From contig QNUV01000041.1 of NCBI GenBank assembly GCA_003339645.1, forward strand, positions 806,001-870,000: a stretch of 64,000 nucleotides of DNA, given 5' to 3'. Position numbers and translations under genes: made by a program. The notes beneath the pieces are model-generated. The model did no database searches. It worked only from the letters and a program-made list of their open reading frames with translations, and was not told where the DNA came from. Every line of letters starts with the position of its first letter. The stretch's first letter is position 1. This stretch comes from Microbacterium arborescens (lineage in GTDB: Bacteria > Actinomycetota > Actinomycetes > Actinomycetales > Microbacteriaceae). Below, piece after piece: positions 22,782-29,536 of the stretch.

Positions 22782-24766
22782 CCATGCGCCCCACGGACAT
22801 CGAGGCTCTCATCGCCGTGGGGCGTCCGACGGTCGCCCCCGACGGCTCGTTCGCCGTGTTCGCGACGTCACGGCCCGATATCTCGGCGAACCGGAACGTG
22901 GGACAGCTCTGGCGTATCGAGCTGCCCTCGGGCGAGGCTCACCGGCTCACCCGCGGCGTGGCCGACTCCTCGCCGCGCCTCTCGCCGGACGGCCGTCGTG
23001 TCGCGTTCGTCCGCGGCGACGCCGTCGGTAAGCCGCAGATCCACGTGATCGCGGCATCCGGCTCGGAGCCCGTCCAGGTCACCGACGCGCCCCTCGGTGT
23101 CGGGGCGTTCGCGTGGTCACCCGCGGGCGATCTCCTCGCCTTCACCGCGCGAATTCCCGAGCAGGGCCGCTACGGCTCGGTGGAAGGACTCGCCGCCGAA
23201 GCAGAATCTCCTCGGCGGATCACGGGCGTCCGGTGGCATGCGAACGGCATCGGCTACATCGCGGACCGCCCCGCTCAGGTCTTCGTCGTCGCCGCACCGG
23301 ACCTCGGTTCCGAGCCCGCGTACGCTCCCGCCCCCGAGCCGCAGGGAGGCTCGTCCGCGCCTGCACCGCGCGTGCCGGCGGAGGCGCGCCAGCTGACCTC
23401 GGGCGAGCTCTCCCACGACGGCGTCGTCTTCACCGCCGACGGCTCGGAGATCCTCACCACCACGGATGAGATCGAGCGCGAACGTCGCGACCTCCGCTCG
23501 CCCCTGATCGCGATCAGCGTCGATGGAACGGGGGAGCGCGTGGTGCTGCCAGCGACCCTCTCGATCGCCGACGTCGCCGTCGCCCCCGACGGCAGCATCG
23601 CCCTCCTCGCCTCCGACGCGGGCGCCGATGGCACGGACTTCGTCGCGCCGGGCGTCGCGCTGTGGATCCTCGAGGGCGATGGCCCTCGGAGACTGACCGA
23701 TCCCGAGACGATCGACCTCGGGGAAGTGGGCTCGCACATCACGGCAGTGGGCGACGACTTCCTGGTGCAGAACCGCACCCGCGGAGAGGTGCACCTGCTC
23801 CGCGTCTCGCGCGACGGCGCCGCCGTGCGCCTGCGCCGGGGCATGGAGGTGACCGGCCACGGCGCTGACGCTGCAGGCCGGCGAATCGTCTGCGCCGTCG
23901 CGACCAACCGGTCGGCCGGCGAGCTCCTTCTCCTCGACGCCGACGGCGTGGAGGCGCGGTTGCTGACCTCCTTCGGGGATGCCGCGAGCCGAGCGGGGTT
24001 CGTCGTTCCGCGCGAGCTCGAGGTGACGGCCCCCGACGGCTATCGCGTGCACGGATGGGTCGCGACACCCGAGGGCGATGGCCCGTTCCCCGTGCTTCTG
24101 CAGATCCACGGCGGCCCGTATGCCTCGTACGGCATCCATCTCTTCGACGAGACGCAGGTGCTGGTCGATGCCGGCTACGCCGTCGTGTACTGCAATCCGC
24201 GGGGCAGCGCCGGATACGGTCGCGCTCACGGGCGCAGCATCCGCGGGCGCATGGGCACCGACGACCTCGTCGACGTCCTCGCGTTCCTCGACGGAGCAGT
24301 CGCCTCTGACGCACGGCTCGATGGTGGACGGGTCGGAATCATGGGCGGGTCGTACGGCGGCTATCTGACCGCCTGGACGATCGCGCACGACCACCGGTTC
24401 GCCGCGGCGATCGTCGAGCGCGGTTTCCTCGACCCGGAGACCTTCCAGGGAACGAGCGACATCGGCTCGTTCTTCGGCGACGAGTACGTCGGCACCGATC
24501 CTGCCGCGATCCGGGCGCAAAGCCCGATGGCCATGGTCGGCCGCGTGGACACCCCCACGCTCGTCATCCATTCCGAGCTGGACTTCCGATGCCCGCTCGA
24601 ACAGGCGACGCGGTACTACACCGCCCTGCGTCGGCAGGGCACGGAGGCCGAGCTGCTGGTGTTCCCCGGCGAGGACCACGAGCTCACCCGCTCGGGACGG
24701 CCCCGACACCGCGTGGAACGGTTCGAGGCGATCCTCGACTGGTGGGGGCGCCACCTCCCGGTGTGA
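22778..24766 (+). CDS. S9-family serine peptidase (acylaminoacyl/prolyl oligopeptidase type)
   Basis: The product is 662 aa. An N-terminal beta-propeller (about 1-400, with TolB/PD40-like repeats such as SPRLSPDGRRVAFVRGD) precedes an alpha/beta-hydrolase domain. The catalytic triad is Ser525 in GGSYGG, Asp602 in HSELDFRCP and His634 in GEDHEL. It has no signal peptide, so it is a cytoplasmic oligopeptidase that trims short or N-acylated peptides. GTG 22778 overlaps the SDR stop (GTGA); ATG 22784 is an alternative. A strong hairpin overlaps its stop codon. Confidence 0.94.
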   Translation: MTMRPTDIEALIAVGRPTVAPDGSFAVFATSRPDISANRNVGQLWRIELPSGEAHRLTRGVADSSPRLSPDGRRVAFVRGDAVGKPQIHVIAASGSEPVQVTDAPLGVGAFAWSPAGDLLAFTARIPEQGRYGSVEGLAAEAESPRRITGVRWHANGIGYIADRPAQVFVVAAPDLGSEPAYAPAPEPQGGSSAPAPRVPAEARQLTSGELSHDGVVFTADGSEILTTTDEIERERRDLRSPLIAISVDGTGERVVLPATLSIADVAVAPDGSIALLASDAGADGTDFVAPGVALWILEGDGPRRLTDPETIDLGEVGSHITAVGDDFLVQNRTRGEVHLLRVSRDGAAVRLRRGMEVTGHGADAAGRRIVCAVATNRSAGELLLLDADGVEARLLTSFGDAASRAGFVVPRELEVTAPDGYRVHGWVATPEGDGPFPVLLQIHGGPYASYGIHLFDETQVLVDAGYAVVYCNPRGSAGYGRAHGRSIRGRMGTDDLVDVLAFLDGAVASDARLDGGRVGIMGGSYGGYLTAWTIAHDHRFAAAIVERGFLDPETFQGTSDIGSFFGDEYVGTDPAAIRAQSPMAMVGRVDTPTLVIHSELDFRCPLEQATRYYTALRRQGTEAELLVFPGEDHELTRSGRPRHRVERFEAILDWWGRHLPV

Positions 24767-24776
24767 CGCCCCCACC
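24741..24776 (+). terminator. Terminator hairpin overlapping the S9 peptidase stop
   Basis: GGTGGGGGCG (24741-24750) pairs perfectly with CGCCCCCACC (24767-24776). The 16-base loop can form an inner CACC/GGTG stem. It may also serve the convergent DUF308 gene. Confidence 0.6.
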
Positions 24777-24778
24777 TG

Positions 24779-25330
24779 TCAGGGGCGCAGCGCGAGCCCT
24801 CGGATGATGTTGACGATTCCGAGGGCGACAGCCGAGATGCCGAGCAGCCACCAGAGCACGATGACGCCCCACAGGGGCGTGAACAGCAGCAGGACGCCGG
24901 CGATGATCGAGAGGATCGCGAACGCGATCGTCCAGCCTCGCGACGACGACTCACCGACGACGGACAACGACACCGCGCCCTCGATGATCCACATGATGCC
25001 CACCAGGACGCCGAGGAACACAGCGAACGACACTGTGAACGCGGCGAGGTTGGCAAACGCCACGACGCCGACGACCACGAAGAAGATGCCGAGCACGATG
25101 TGTCCGACGCGCGCCCAGCCGTCCTTCGTGCGCGAGAAGACGCCGAGCGCGGCGTAGACGACACCCGCGACGATCGCGTACGCCGCGATGATGCCCGTCA
25201 GCACCTGGGCCGTCCGCCCGGGCCAGATGAGGATCAGCAGGCCGAGAACCAGGGTGAGGACGCCGGTCAGGATCAACGATGTCCGCAGCGAGCGGATGAA
25301 TCGTCCGGCGATGTTTTCCGCAGTTGTCAT
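24779..25330 (-). CDS. HdeD-family (DUF308) membrane protein
   Basis: The product is 183 aa with six predicted membrane helices in three pairs, the HdeD/DUF308 pattern (GVLTLVLGLLILIWPGRTAQVLTGIIAAYAIVAG). The E. coli relative is an acid-resistance membrane protein, but most members have no known function. AGGAGG lies 8 bases before ATG 25330. The AEC transporter gene ends about 120 bases upstream on the same strand. That gap holds a TAGCGT-like -10 and no clear terminator. Confidence 0.88.
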   Translation of the reverse strand: MTTAENIAGRFIRSLRTSLILTGVLTLVLGLLILIWPGRTAQVLTGIIAAYAIVAGVVYAALGVFSRTKDGWARVGHIVLGIFFVVVGVVAFANLAAFTVSFAVFLGVLVGIMWIIEGAVSLSVVGESSSRGWTIAFAILSIIAGVLLLFTPLWGVIVLWWLLGISAVALGIVNIIRGLALRP

Positions 25331-25449
25331 GGCAGGGCCTCCTTCACGGAAGTCGGACGCTCCCGTCTCGCCTCACGCTACTGGACATGACGAAGCGGCA
25401 TCAGAGCGCGCGGTGCAGCGCCGGGGGAGTGGCGCGGGGCGAGAGGCGC

Positions 25450-26367
25450 TCAGCCGAGGAGCAGGGTCGCGGCGAGGAGTACGGGGACGCAGCCGAGCGT
25501 GGTGAGGAACACGGTGTCGCGCGAGATCGTCTCGCCGATGTCGTAGCGCTGGGCGAAGTTGAAGACGTTCTGCGCGGTAGGGAGGGCCGCGAGGACCGTG
25601 ACCGCCAACGTGTCGGCGGGGGAGAGGCCGAACACGAGCGCGGCGACCGCCCAGGCGACGAGGGGCATCGCGATGAGCTTGAGCCCCGATGCCAGGAGGA
25701 TGTCGCGGCGACGGCCGGATGCAGACAGCACGCGCTGTCCGTGGAGCGACATCCCGTACGCGATCAGGAGCACCGGCACACAGGCATCCGCGATCAGCTG
25801 CAGCGGGTCGAGCACGATCGGCGGCAACCGCACGCCCGAGACGGACACGATCACTCCCGCCACCGAGGCGATGACGATCGGGTTGCCGACGGTCCGTTTC
25901 AAGATCGGCAACGGTTTGCGTTGTCCGGTCGTGACGGCCTCGAGGATCGCCATCGTGATCGGGGTGAAGACGATCAGCTGCATCAGGATGACGGGCGCCG
26001 GCAACGCGGCCGACCCCAACAGATACAGCGACAGCGGGATGCCGATGTTGTTGGAGTTCACCTGCCCGGCCGAGAGCATGCCGATGAGCGTCTCGCCGAC
26101 CGAGCGGCGCCACACGAGCCGCGCGATCAACGCGTAGACGACGAACATCGAGACGGCGGCGATCGCTGAGACGGGCAGCAACGCGGAGAACAGGGTCGAC
26201 ACGTCGGCCTGCGAGAGCACGACGAACATGAGGAACGGCGACAGCACGAAGAAGATCAGGCGCGCGAGCACGGGACGGCCGTGAGGTCCGAGCAGATCGA
26301 TGCGGCCGATGACGTAACCGACGACGATCGCGACCCCGACGACGACGAACCCGGTCACGACCTGCAC
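25450..26367 (-). CDS. AEC-family auxin-efflux-carrier-like transporter
   Basis: The product is 305 aa and about ten membrane helices are predicted. Conserved family features include NSNNIGIPLSLYLLG in the first half, NPIVIASVAGVIVSVSG, and ALPTAQNVFNFAQRY in the C-terminal half. AEC proteins export or exchange small organic acids; the substrate is unknown here. GTG 26367 follows TAGGCT by 6 bases, a leaderless start. It diverges from the PAP2 phosphatase gene. Confidence 0.92.
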   Translation of the reverse strand: MQVVTGFVVVGVAIVVGYVIGRIDLLGPHGRPVLARLIFFVLSPFLMFVVLSQADVSTLFSALLPVSAIAAVSMFVVYALIARLVWRRSVGETLIGMLSAGQVNSNNIGIPLSLYLLGSAALPAPVILMQLIVFTPITMAILEAVTTGQRKPLPILKRTVGNPIVIASVAGVIVSVSGVRLPPIVLDPLQLIADACVPVLLIAYGMSLHGQRVLSASGRRRDILLASGLKLIAMPLVAWAVAALVFGLSPADTLAVTVLAALPTAQNVFNFAQRYDIGETISRDTVFLTTLGCVPVLLAATLLLG

Positions 26368-26373
26368 CCTTCG

Positions 26374-26379
26374 AGCCTA
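26374..26379 (-). promoter_or_regulatory. -10 element (TAGGCT), leaderless start of the AEC transporter
   Basis: TAGGCT, then 6 bases, then GTG 26367, in the divergent gap with the PAP2 gene. Confidence 0.55.
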
Positions 26380-26456
26380 GGGGAGTACGGGTAGGCGTTG
26401 ACCCCGCTCACAGGCTCCGGTTCGTACGGTGGTTCAGACGTGGAAGAGGTGACGAC

Positions 26457-27308
26457 ATGAGACGCAGCGTGCGCTACATCCCGCTGGCCGCCGTCCAGCT
26501 GGCGGCTATCGCCGTGACGATCGCGGTGTGCGTGTTCACGACCTCCGGACAGCACGCCGATCAGGCGGCGATGGTCGCCACGACATCGTCGAGCAACCCG
26601 ATCCTGCTGGCGGCGCAGCATGTGAGCGCCAACTACATCCTCATCGTGGCGGCCGTGACGATGGTGGTCAGCATCACAACGGCGCTCGTCACCCGCCGGT
26701 TCGCGGAGGCGGGCGCAGCGTCGGTCGTCTTCGTCGGCGCGAGCATCGTGACGCAGGTGCTCAAGCACGACATCATCGCGCGCCCCGATCTCGCCAGCGG
26801 CTGGGGCACGTACCACAACTCCCTGCCGTCGGGTCATGCGACCATCGCGATCGCGGCAGCCTGCGCCGCGCTGTTCGCCGCCCCGACGCGGATGAAGTTC
26901 GTCCTCGCGCCTGTGCTCGTCGTGTGGGCCACCGTCGCCGGCATGGGCGTCATCGCCGCCGGCTGGCACCGACCGAGCGACGTCGTCACGGCGAGTCTCG
27001 TCGTGGGCTTCTGGTGCACGATCGCTGCGCTCCTGGTCAGCGCAGCCCGTCATCGCCGGGAACGCGGCTCGGCCGTGCTCACGACAGCGCAGCGTCGACT
27101 GCGCGGACTCACACCCGTCCTGATCCTGCTGGCGGTGATCACCGCCGTCGCGCTGTGCGCGTCGTACGCGTCGGGTTCGGAGCGCACGCTCGCGTCGGCT
27201 CTTCTCACGGTGTCGACGATCACGGCAACGGTCCTCGGCGCTCTCGCGGTCAGCGGCGGGCTGCCGTCAGGACGGCCGCGCGGTCGCGCGCTCGTCCCAC
27301 GGGTGTGA
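26457..27308 (+). CDS. PAP2-family membrane phosphatase
   Basis: The product is 283 aa with about six membrane helices. The three phosphatase signatures are present: KHDIIARPD (motif 1), SLPSGHAT near residue 123 (motif 2, catalytic His) and GWHRPSDV near 172 (motif 3, nucleophilic His). It should dephosphorylate a lipid phosphate or diphosphate on the outer membrane face, for example phosphatidate or a polyprenyl phosphate. AAGAGG is about 7 bases before ATG 26457. It converges with the S66 peptidase gene, with 36 bases between. Confidence 0.93.
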   Translation: MRRSVRYIPLAAVQLAAIAVTIAVCVFTTSGQHADQAAMVATTSSSNPILLAAQHVSANYILIVAAVTMVVSITTALVTRRFAEAGAASVVFVGASIVTQVLKHDIIARPDLASGWGTYHNSLPSGHATIAIAAACAALFAAPTRMKFVLAPVLVVWATVAGMGVIAAGWHRPSDVVTASLVVGFWCTIAALLVSAARHRRERGSAVLTTAQRRLRGLTPVLILLAVITAVALCASYASGSERTLASALLTVSTITATVLGALAVSGGLPSGRPRGRALVPRV

Positions 27309-27344
27309 GCTGGTGCCGTCTTCCTGCGGGCGCCTACGCCGAGC

Positions 27345-28382
27345 TCAACCGTAGAGCGCCGTCACAGCACGCCTGCGTCCGTCGAGTCTCACCCTGCCGC
27401 CGTAGGGGAGGACCCACTGCGGGCGGGTGTGTCCGAACGGCACGCCGATGCAGATGACAGCGTCTTCGCTGTAGCGCGTCACCTCGCTGAGCACGACGTC
27501 GCGTTGCTCGGCCCGGAGCCGTTGGCGCTCGTCACGTACAGGGACCCTGTCGTGAGCGCTCACCGGGGGACGCGCCACCATCACCCCGTCGACCACTCCG
27601 AGGACGCCGCGTTCGCCGAGGGCTCGGATCCATCGCTTGACGAGAGTCGCAGGCGGCGATTCTTCGCTGGTTTCCAGCATGAGGATCGACCCGCGCAGAT
27701 CCTCGAGCCTGGGCATCCGGCCCGCTACGGCGATCTGGTCGATCACTTCGAGACAACCGCCCCAGGTGGTTCCCTCCGCGGTTCGCCGAGGACCCGACCA
27801 GGTCCAGTCCTCGGCGGGTTCCCGTGTCCCGAACTCGATGAGCGCCGCCGGCGATCGCCAGTCCGGCCCGAAGTCCTCGGACTCGGTGGGATTCGTGAGT
27901 TCGATCTCGCCTCCGGTGAACAGAGCCGCACGAAGCGACCTGAGATGAATTTCGTCGATGCCGGGTCCGGCGCCGAGGTGAACCTGCGTCGACCCGCCGT
28001 AGTAACCGGATACCCCCAACTGCCAGAGCCAGTTGAGAAGGTTCGTGTTGTCGCTGTATCCGAAGAAGGGCTTAGGGTTGTCCCGGATCACGCCTGCATC
28101 CAGGAACGGGATAACGGTGATCTGATCGTCTCCGCCCAGAGTCGCGAAGACCGCAGCGATCGTCGGATCCGCGAACGCCGCGCCGATGTCACGGGCGCGT
28201 GCTTGAGGACTGGCACCGAGCTCACGGGTCGTCGGGAACTCGACCGGTACGAGACCCAGGTCCGAACGGATGCGGCTCAACGCCTGCTCGTGCACCGCCG
28301 GGGCGAAACCGGGCGCCGCGAATGACGGGGACAGCACCGCGACCCGATCACCCGGGACGAGCACAGACTGTCTTGGCTCCAT
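27345..28382 (-). CDS. S66-family serine peptidase (LD-carboxypeptidase/MccF-like)
   Basis: The product is 345 aa from ATG 28382. The triad matches family S66: Ser110 in FFGYSDNTN, Glu212 in GGCLEVI and His318 in PFGHTRPQ. Two branches share this fold: LdcA enzymes that trim peptidoglycan tetrapeptides, and MccF proteins that cut microcin C-type peptide-nucleotides for self-immunity. No signal peptide is present, and the length fits MccF-like proteins slightly better, but the branch is unproven. GTG 28433 in frame overlaps the promoter and is disfavoured. Codon use is somewhat less GC-rich than the neighbours. Confidence 0.88.
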   Translation of the reverse strand: MEPRQSVLVPGDRVAVLSPSFAAPGFAPAVHEQALSRIRSDLGLVPVEFPTTRELGASPQARARDIGAAFADPTIAAVFATLGGDDQITVIPFLDAGVIRDNPKPFFGYSDNTNLLNWLWQLGVSGYYGGSTQVHLGAGPGIDEIHLRSLRAALFTGGEIELTNPTESEDFGPDWRSPAALIEFGTREPAEDWTWSGPRRTAEGTTWGGCLEVIDQIAVAGRMPRLEDLRGSILMLETSEESPPATLVKRWIRALGERGVLGVVDGVMVARPPVSAHDRVPVRDERQRLRAEQRDVVLSEVTRYSEDAVICIGVPFGHTRPQWVLPYGGRVRLDGRRRAVTALYG

Positions 28383-28424
28383 TCCGTCATCCAACCAGAC
28401 CCACTTCCGGTGTCGATTGATCCG

Positions 28425-28438
28425 ATAATGCACATTAT
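28425..28438. promoter_or_regulatory. Inverted repeat over the S66 promoter (possible operator)
   Basis: ATAATG-CA-CATTAT is a 6+6 inverted repeat with a 2-base spacer in an AT-rich patch. It overlaps the -10 candidate CATAAT (28434-28439, minus strand). No regulator can be named. Confidence 0.35.
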
Positions 28439-28439
28439 G
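28434..28439 (-). promoter_or_regulatory. -10 element (CATAAT) of the S66 peptidase gene
   Basis: CATAAT is close to the TATAAT consensus and 51 bases before ATG 28382. It suggests a leader of about 45 bases. Confidence 0.4.
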
Positions 28440-28511
28440 TCAGTTCCGCGTTGCGGCCAGCCCCTGCCGCATCTGTCCTCGTCTGATGTCTTCGCACGGA
28501 GGCACGCCGGC

Positions 28512-28565
28512 ATGCTGTTGCTATTTCTCGGAATCGCGTTCGTCGCCCGCCGCAGACGCCCATAA
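28512..28565 (+). CDS. Possible 17-residue membrane micropeptide
   Basis: ATG 28512 opens 17 codons, MLLLFLGIAFVARRRRP, then TAA. GGAGG lies 9-10 bases upstream. A hydrophobic core followed by an Arg cluster is what a tiny single-helix membrane peptide looks like. It sits in the otherwise gene-free 228 bases between the S66 gene and the next plus-strand gene. Such a short ORF can arise by chance, so this is only a candidate. Confidence 0.25.
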   Translation: MLLLFLGIAFVARRRRP

Positions 28566-28613
28566 CTGCGTATCGGGGTCGGACCGCCGGTAGGTGACCG
28601 CCGCGCCTGCCGA

Positions 28614-28619
28614 TACCGT
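28614..28619 (+). promoter_or_regulatory. -10 element (TACCGT) before a leaderless micro-ORF
   Basis: TACCGT, then 6 bases, then ATG 28626. The spacing is the same as at the leaderless genes in this window. Confidence 0.45.
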
Positions 28620-28625
28620 GGTGCG

Positions 28626-28664
28626 ATGAACACTCCGACCCACCCCCGCGCGGGGCGCGCGTGA
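28626..28664 (+). CDS. Leaderless micro-ORF (12 aa) coupled to the next gene
   Basis: ATG 28626 stands 6 bases after TACCGT and encodes MNTPTHPRAGRA. Its TGA stop (28662-28664) overlaps the GTG start of the next gene as GTGA. The next gene has no recognisable ribosome binding site, so ribosomes finishing this peptide could restart there. It may be a regulatory leader peptide. There is no conservation evidence. Confidence 0.4.
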   Translation: MNTPTHPRAGRA

Positions 28665-28966
28665 CCGGCGACGCCGCAGCGAAGGGACGACGCGTCACGC
28701 TGGATCTCCGCCGACCCGTGCTCCACCTGATTCCCGGCGTCCGCCCGACCGTCGTGATCGACGGCCGCGGACAGCCCGCGCAATGGGGCGTCGGCACCTG
28801 GCTCGTGCCCGCCAACGAGGCCGTGGAGATCACCGTCTTCCTCTTCAATCGCTTGTGGCGGTTCGGCGAGGCTCGAGTGGTGCTGCTTCCCGCGGACACC
28901 CGCCTCGCCTACCGCGCTCCCCTGGTTCCCATCGGCCCAGGTCGCATCCTGGTCACCTCCGGATGA
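28661..28966 (+). CDS. Hypothetical protein, 101 aa
   Basis: I do not recognise a family. The product is 101 aa, soluble, and looks beta-rich: alternating hydrophobic strands such as RVTLDLRRPVLHLIPG, TVVIDGRGQ, EAVEITVFLFNRL and ARVVLLPADTRLAYRAPLVP. It has no cysteines, membrane segment or signal peptide. The regular strand spacing suggests a small beta-sandwich. GTG 28661 has no Shine-Dalgarno and overlaps the stop of an upstream 12-codon ORF, so translation is probably coupled. The next gene, also unknown, starts about 90 bases later with its own promoter. Confidence 0.7.
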   Translation: MTGDAAAKGRRVTLDLRRPVLHLIPGVRPTVVIDGRGQPAQWGVGTWLVPANEAVEITVFLFNRLWRFGEARVVLLPADTRLAYRAPLVPIGPGRILVTSG

Positions 28967-29005
28967 ACCTCGTCGCGCCGACCTGCATTCGTACCGTCCA
29001 GCTGG

Positions 29006-29011
29006 TACAGT
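29006..29011 (+). promoter_or_regulatory. -10 candidate (TACAGT) before the 154-aa hypothetical gene
   Basis: TACAGT lies 46 bases before ATG 29058 and overlaps the right arm of GTACC(N8)GGTAC (28991-29008), a possible operator. No clear -35 is visible. Confidence 0.3.
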
Positions 29012-29057
29012 AATCGGTCATCCTCGCTCGAATGGAGCGCGACGAAGGGAGATGGCC

Positions 29058-29522
29058 ATGCACATCGCCGGCTTGGATGCCGACATCATCGACGCACTGA
29101 CGCAGGTCGCGACGCCCGATCACCGGCCCGATGCACTCACGATCGGGGTGTCGCTCCCCGACTCCCCCGACGAGCTCCCGGCGTGCATCGCCGACGTCGA
29201 CGCACTCCTGGAACGCGAGCTGAGCCGCGTGTCACCGCGCATCCTCGTCGCCGTCGTCCACGCCGCGAGTCGACTGAACGAAGGCCGCGCCTTCGCGAGC
29301 GAGCTGATCGACCACGCGAGCGTTCACTCGAGCAATTCGCTGGGCCGCGACCTGACCGCTGTCGGCATCGTCCTGGACGACGGCCAGGACCGCGCGCTCG
29401 TGGCGCGCCGTATCGCGGAGCACCTCAGCGGCCGCAGCAACCTCGGCGACGGCACGGTCGTCACCGCCCGGGACCTTCGACGCGTCACTCTGCGCGAGCT
29501 GATACTCGAGGACGTCCTCTGA
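29058..29522 (+). CDS. Hypothetical protein, 154 aa
   Basis: No family is recognised. The protein is soluble, acidic and of mixed alpha/beta character. Residues about 65-75 form a hydrophobic strand (RILVAVVHAASRL), and about 95-110 hold another (LTAVGIVLDDGQDR). The C-terminus is helical and charged (VTARDLRRVTLRELILEDVL). ATG 29058 is chosen for AAGGGAG 6 bases upstream; ATG 29052 lies too close to that site. It ends 14 bases before the end of the convergent amylosucrase gene, with no terminator visible. Confidence 0.75.
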   Translation: MHIAGLDADIIDALTQVATPDHRPDALTIGVSLPDSPDELPACIADVDALLERELSRVSPRILVAVVHAASRLNEGRAFASELIDHASVHSSNSLGRDLTAVGIVLDDGQDRALVARRIAEHLSGRSNLGDGTVVTARDLRRVTLRELILEDVL

Positions 29523-29536
29523 CGGTGTAGCCCGCC

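Noticed and set aside
26440-26460. Micro-ORF MEEVTT ending on the ATGA of the PAP2 gene
   Set aside because: The nearest -10-like element (TACGGT) is 9 bases from its GTG, outside the usual range, and the PAP2 gene has its own ribosome binding site. Probably chance.
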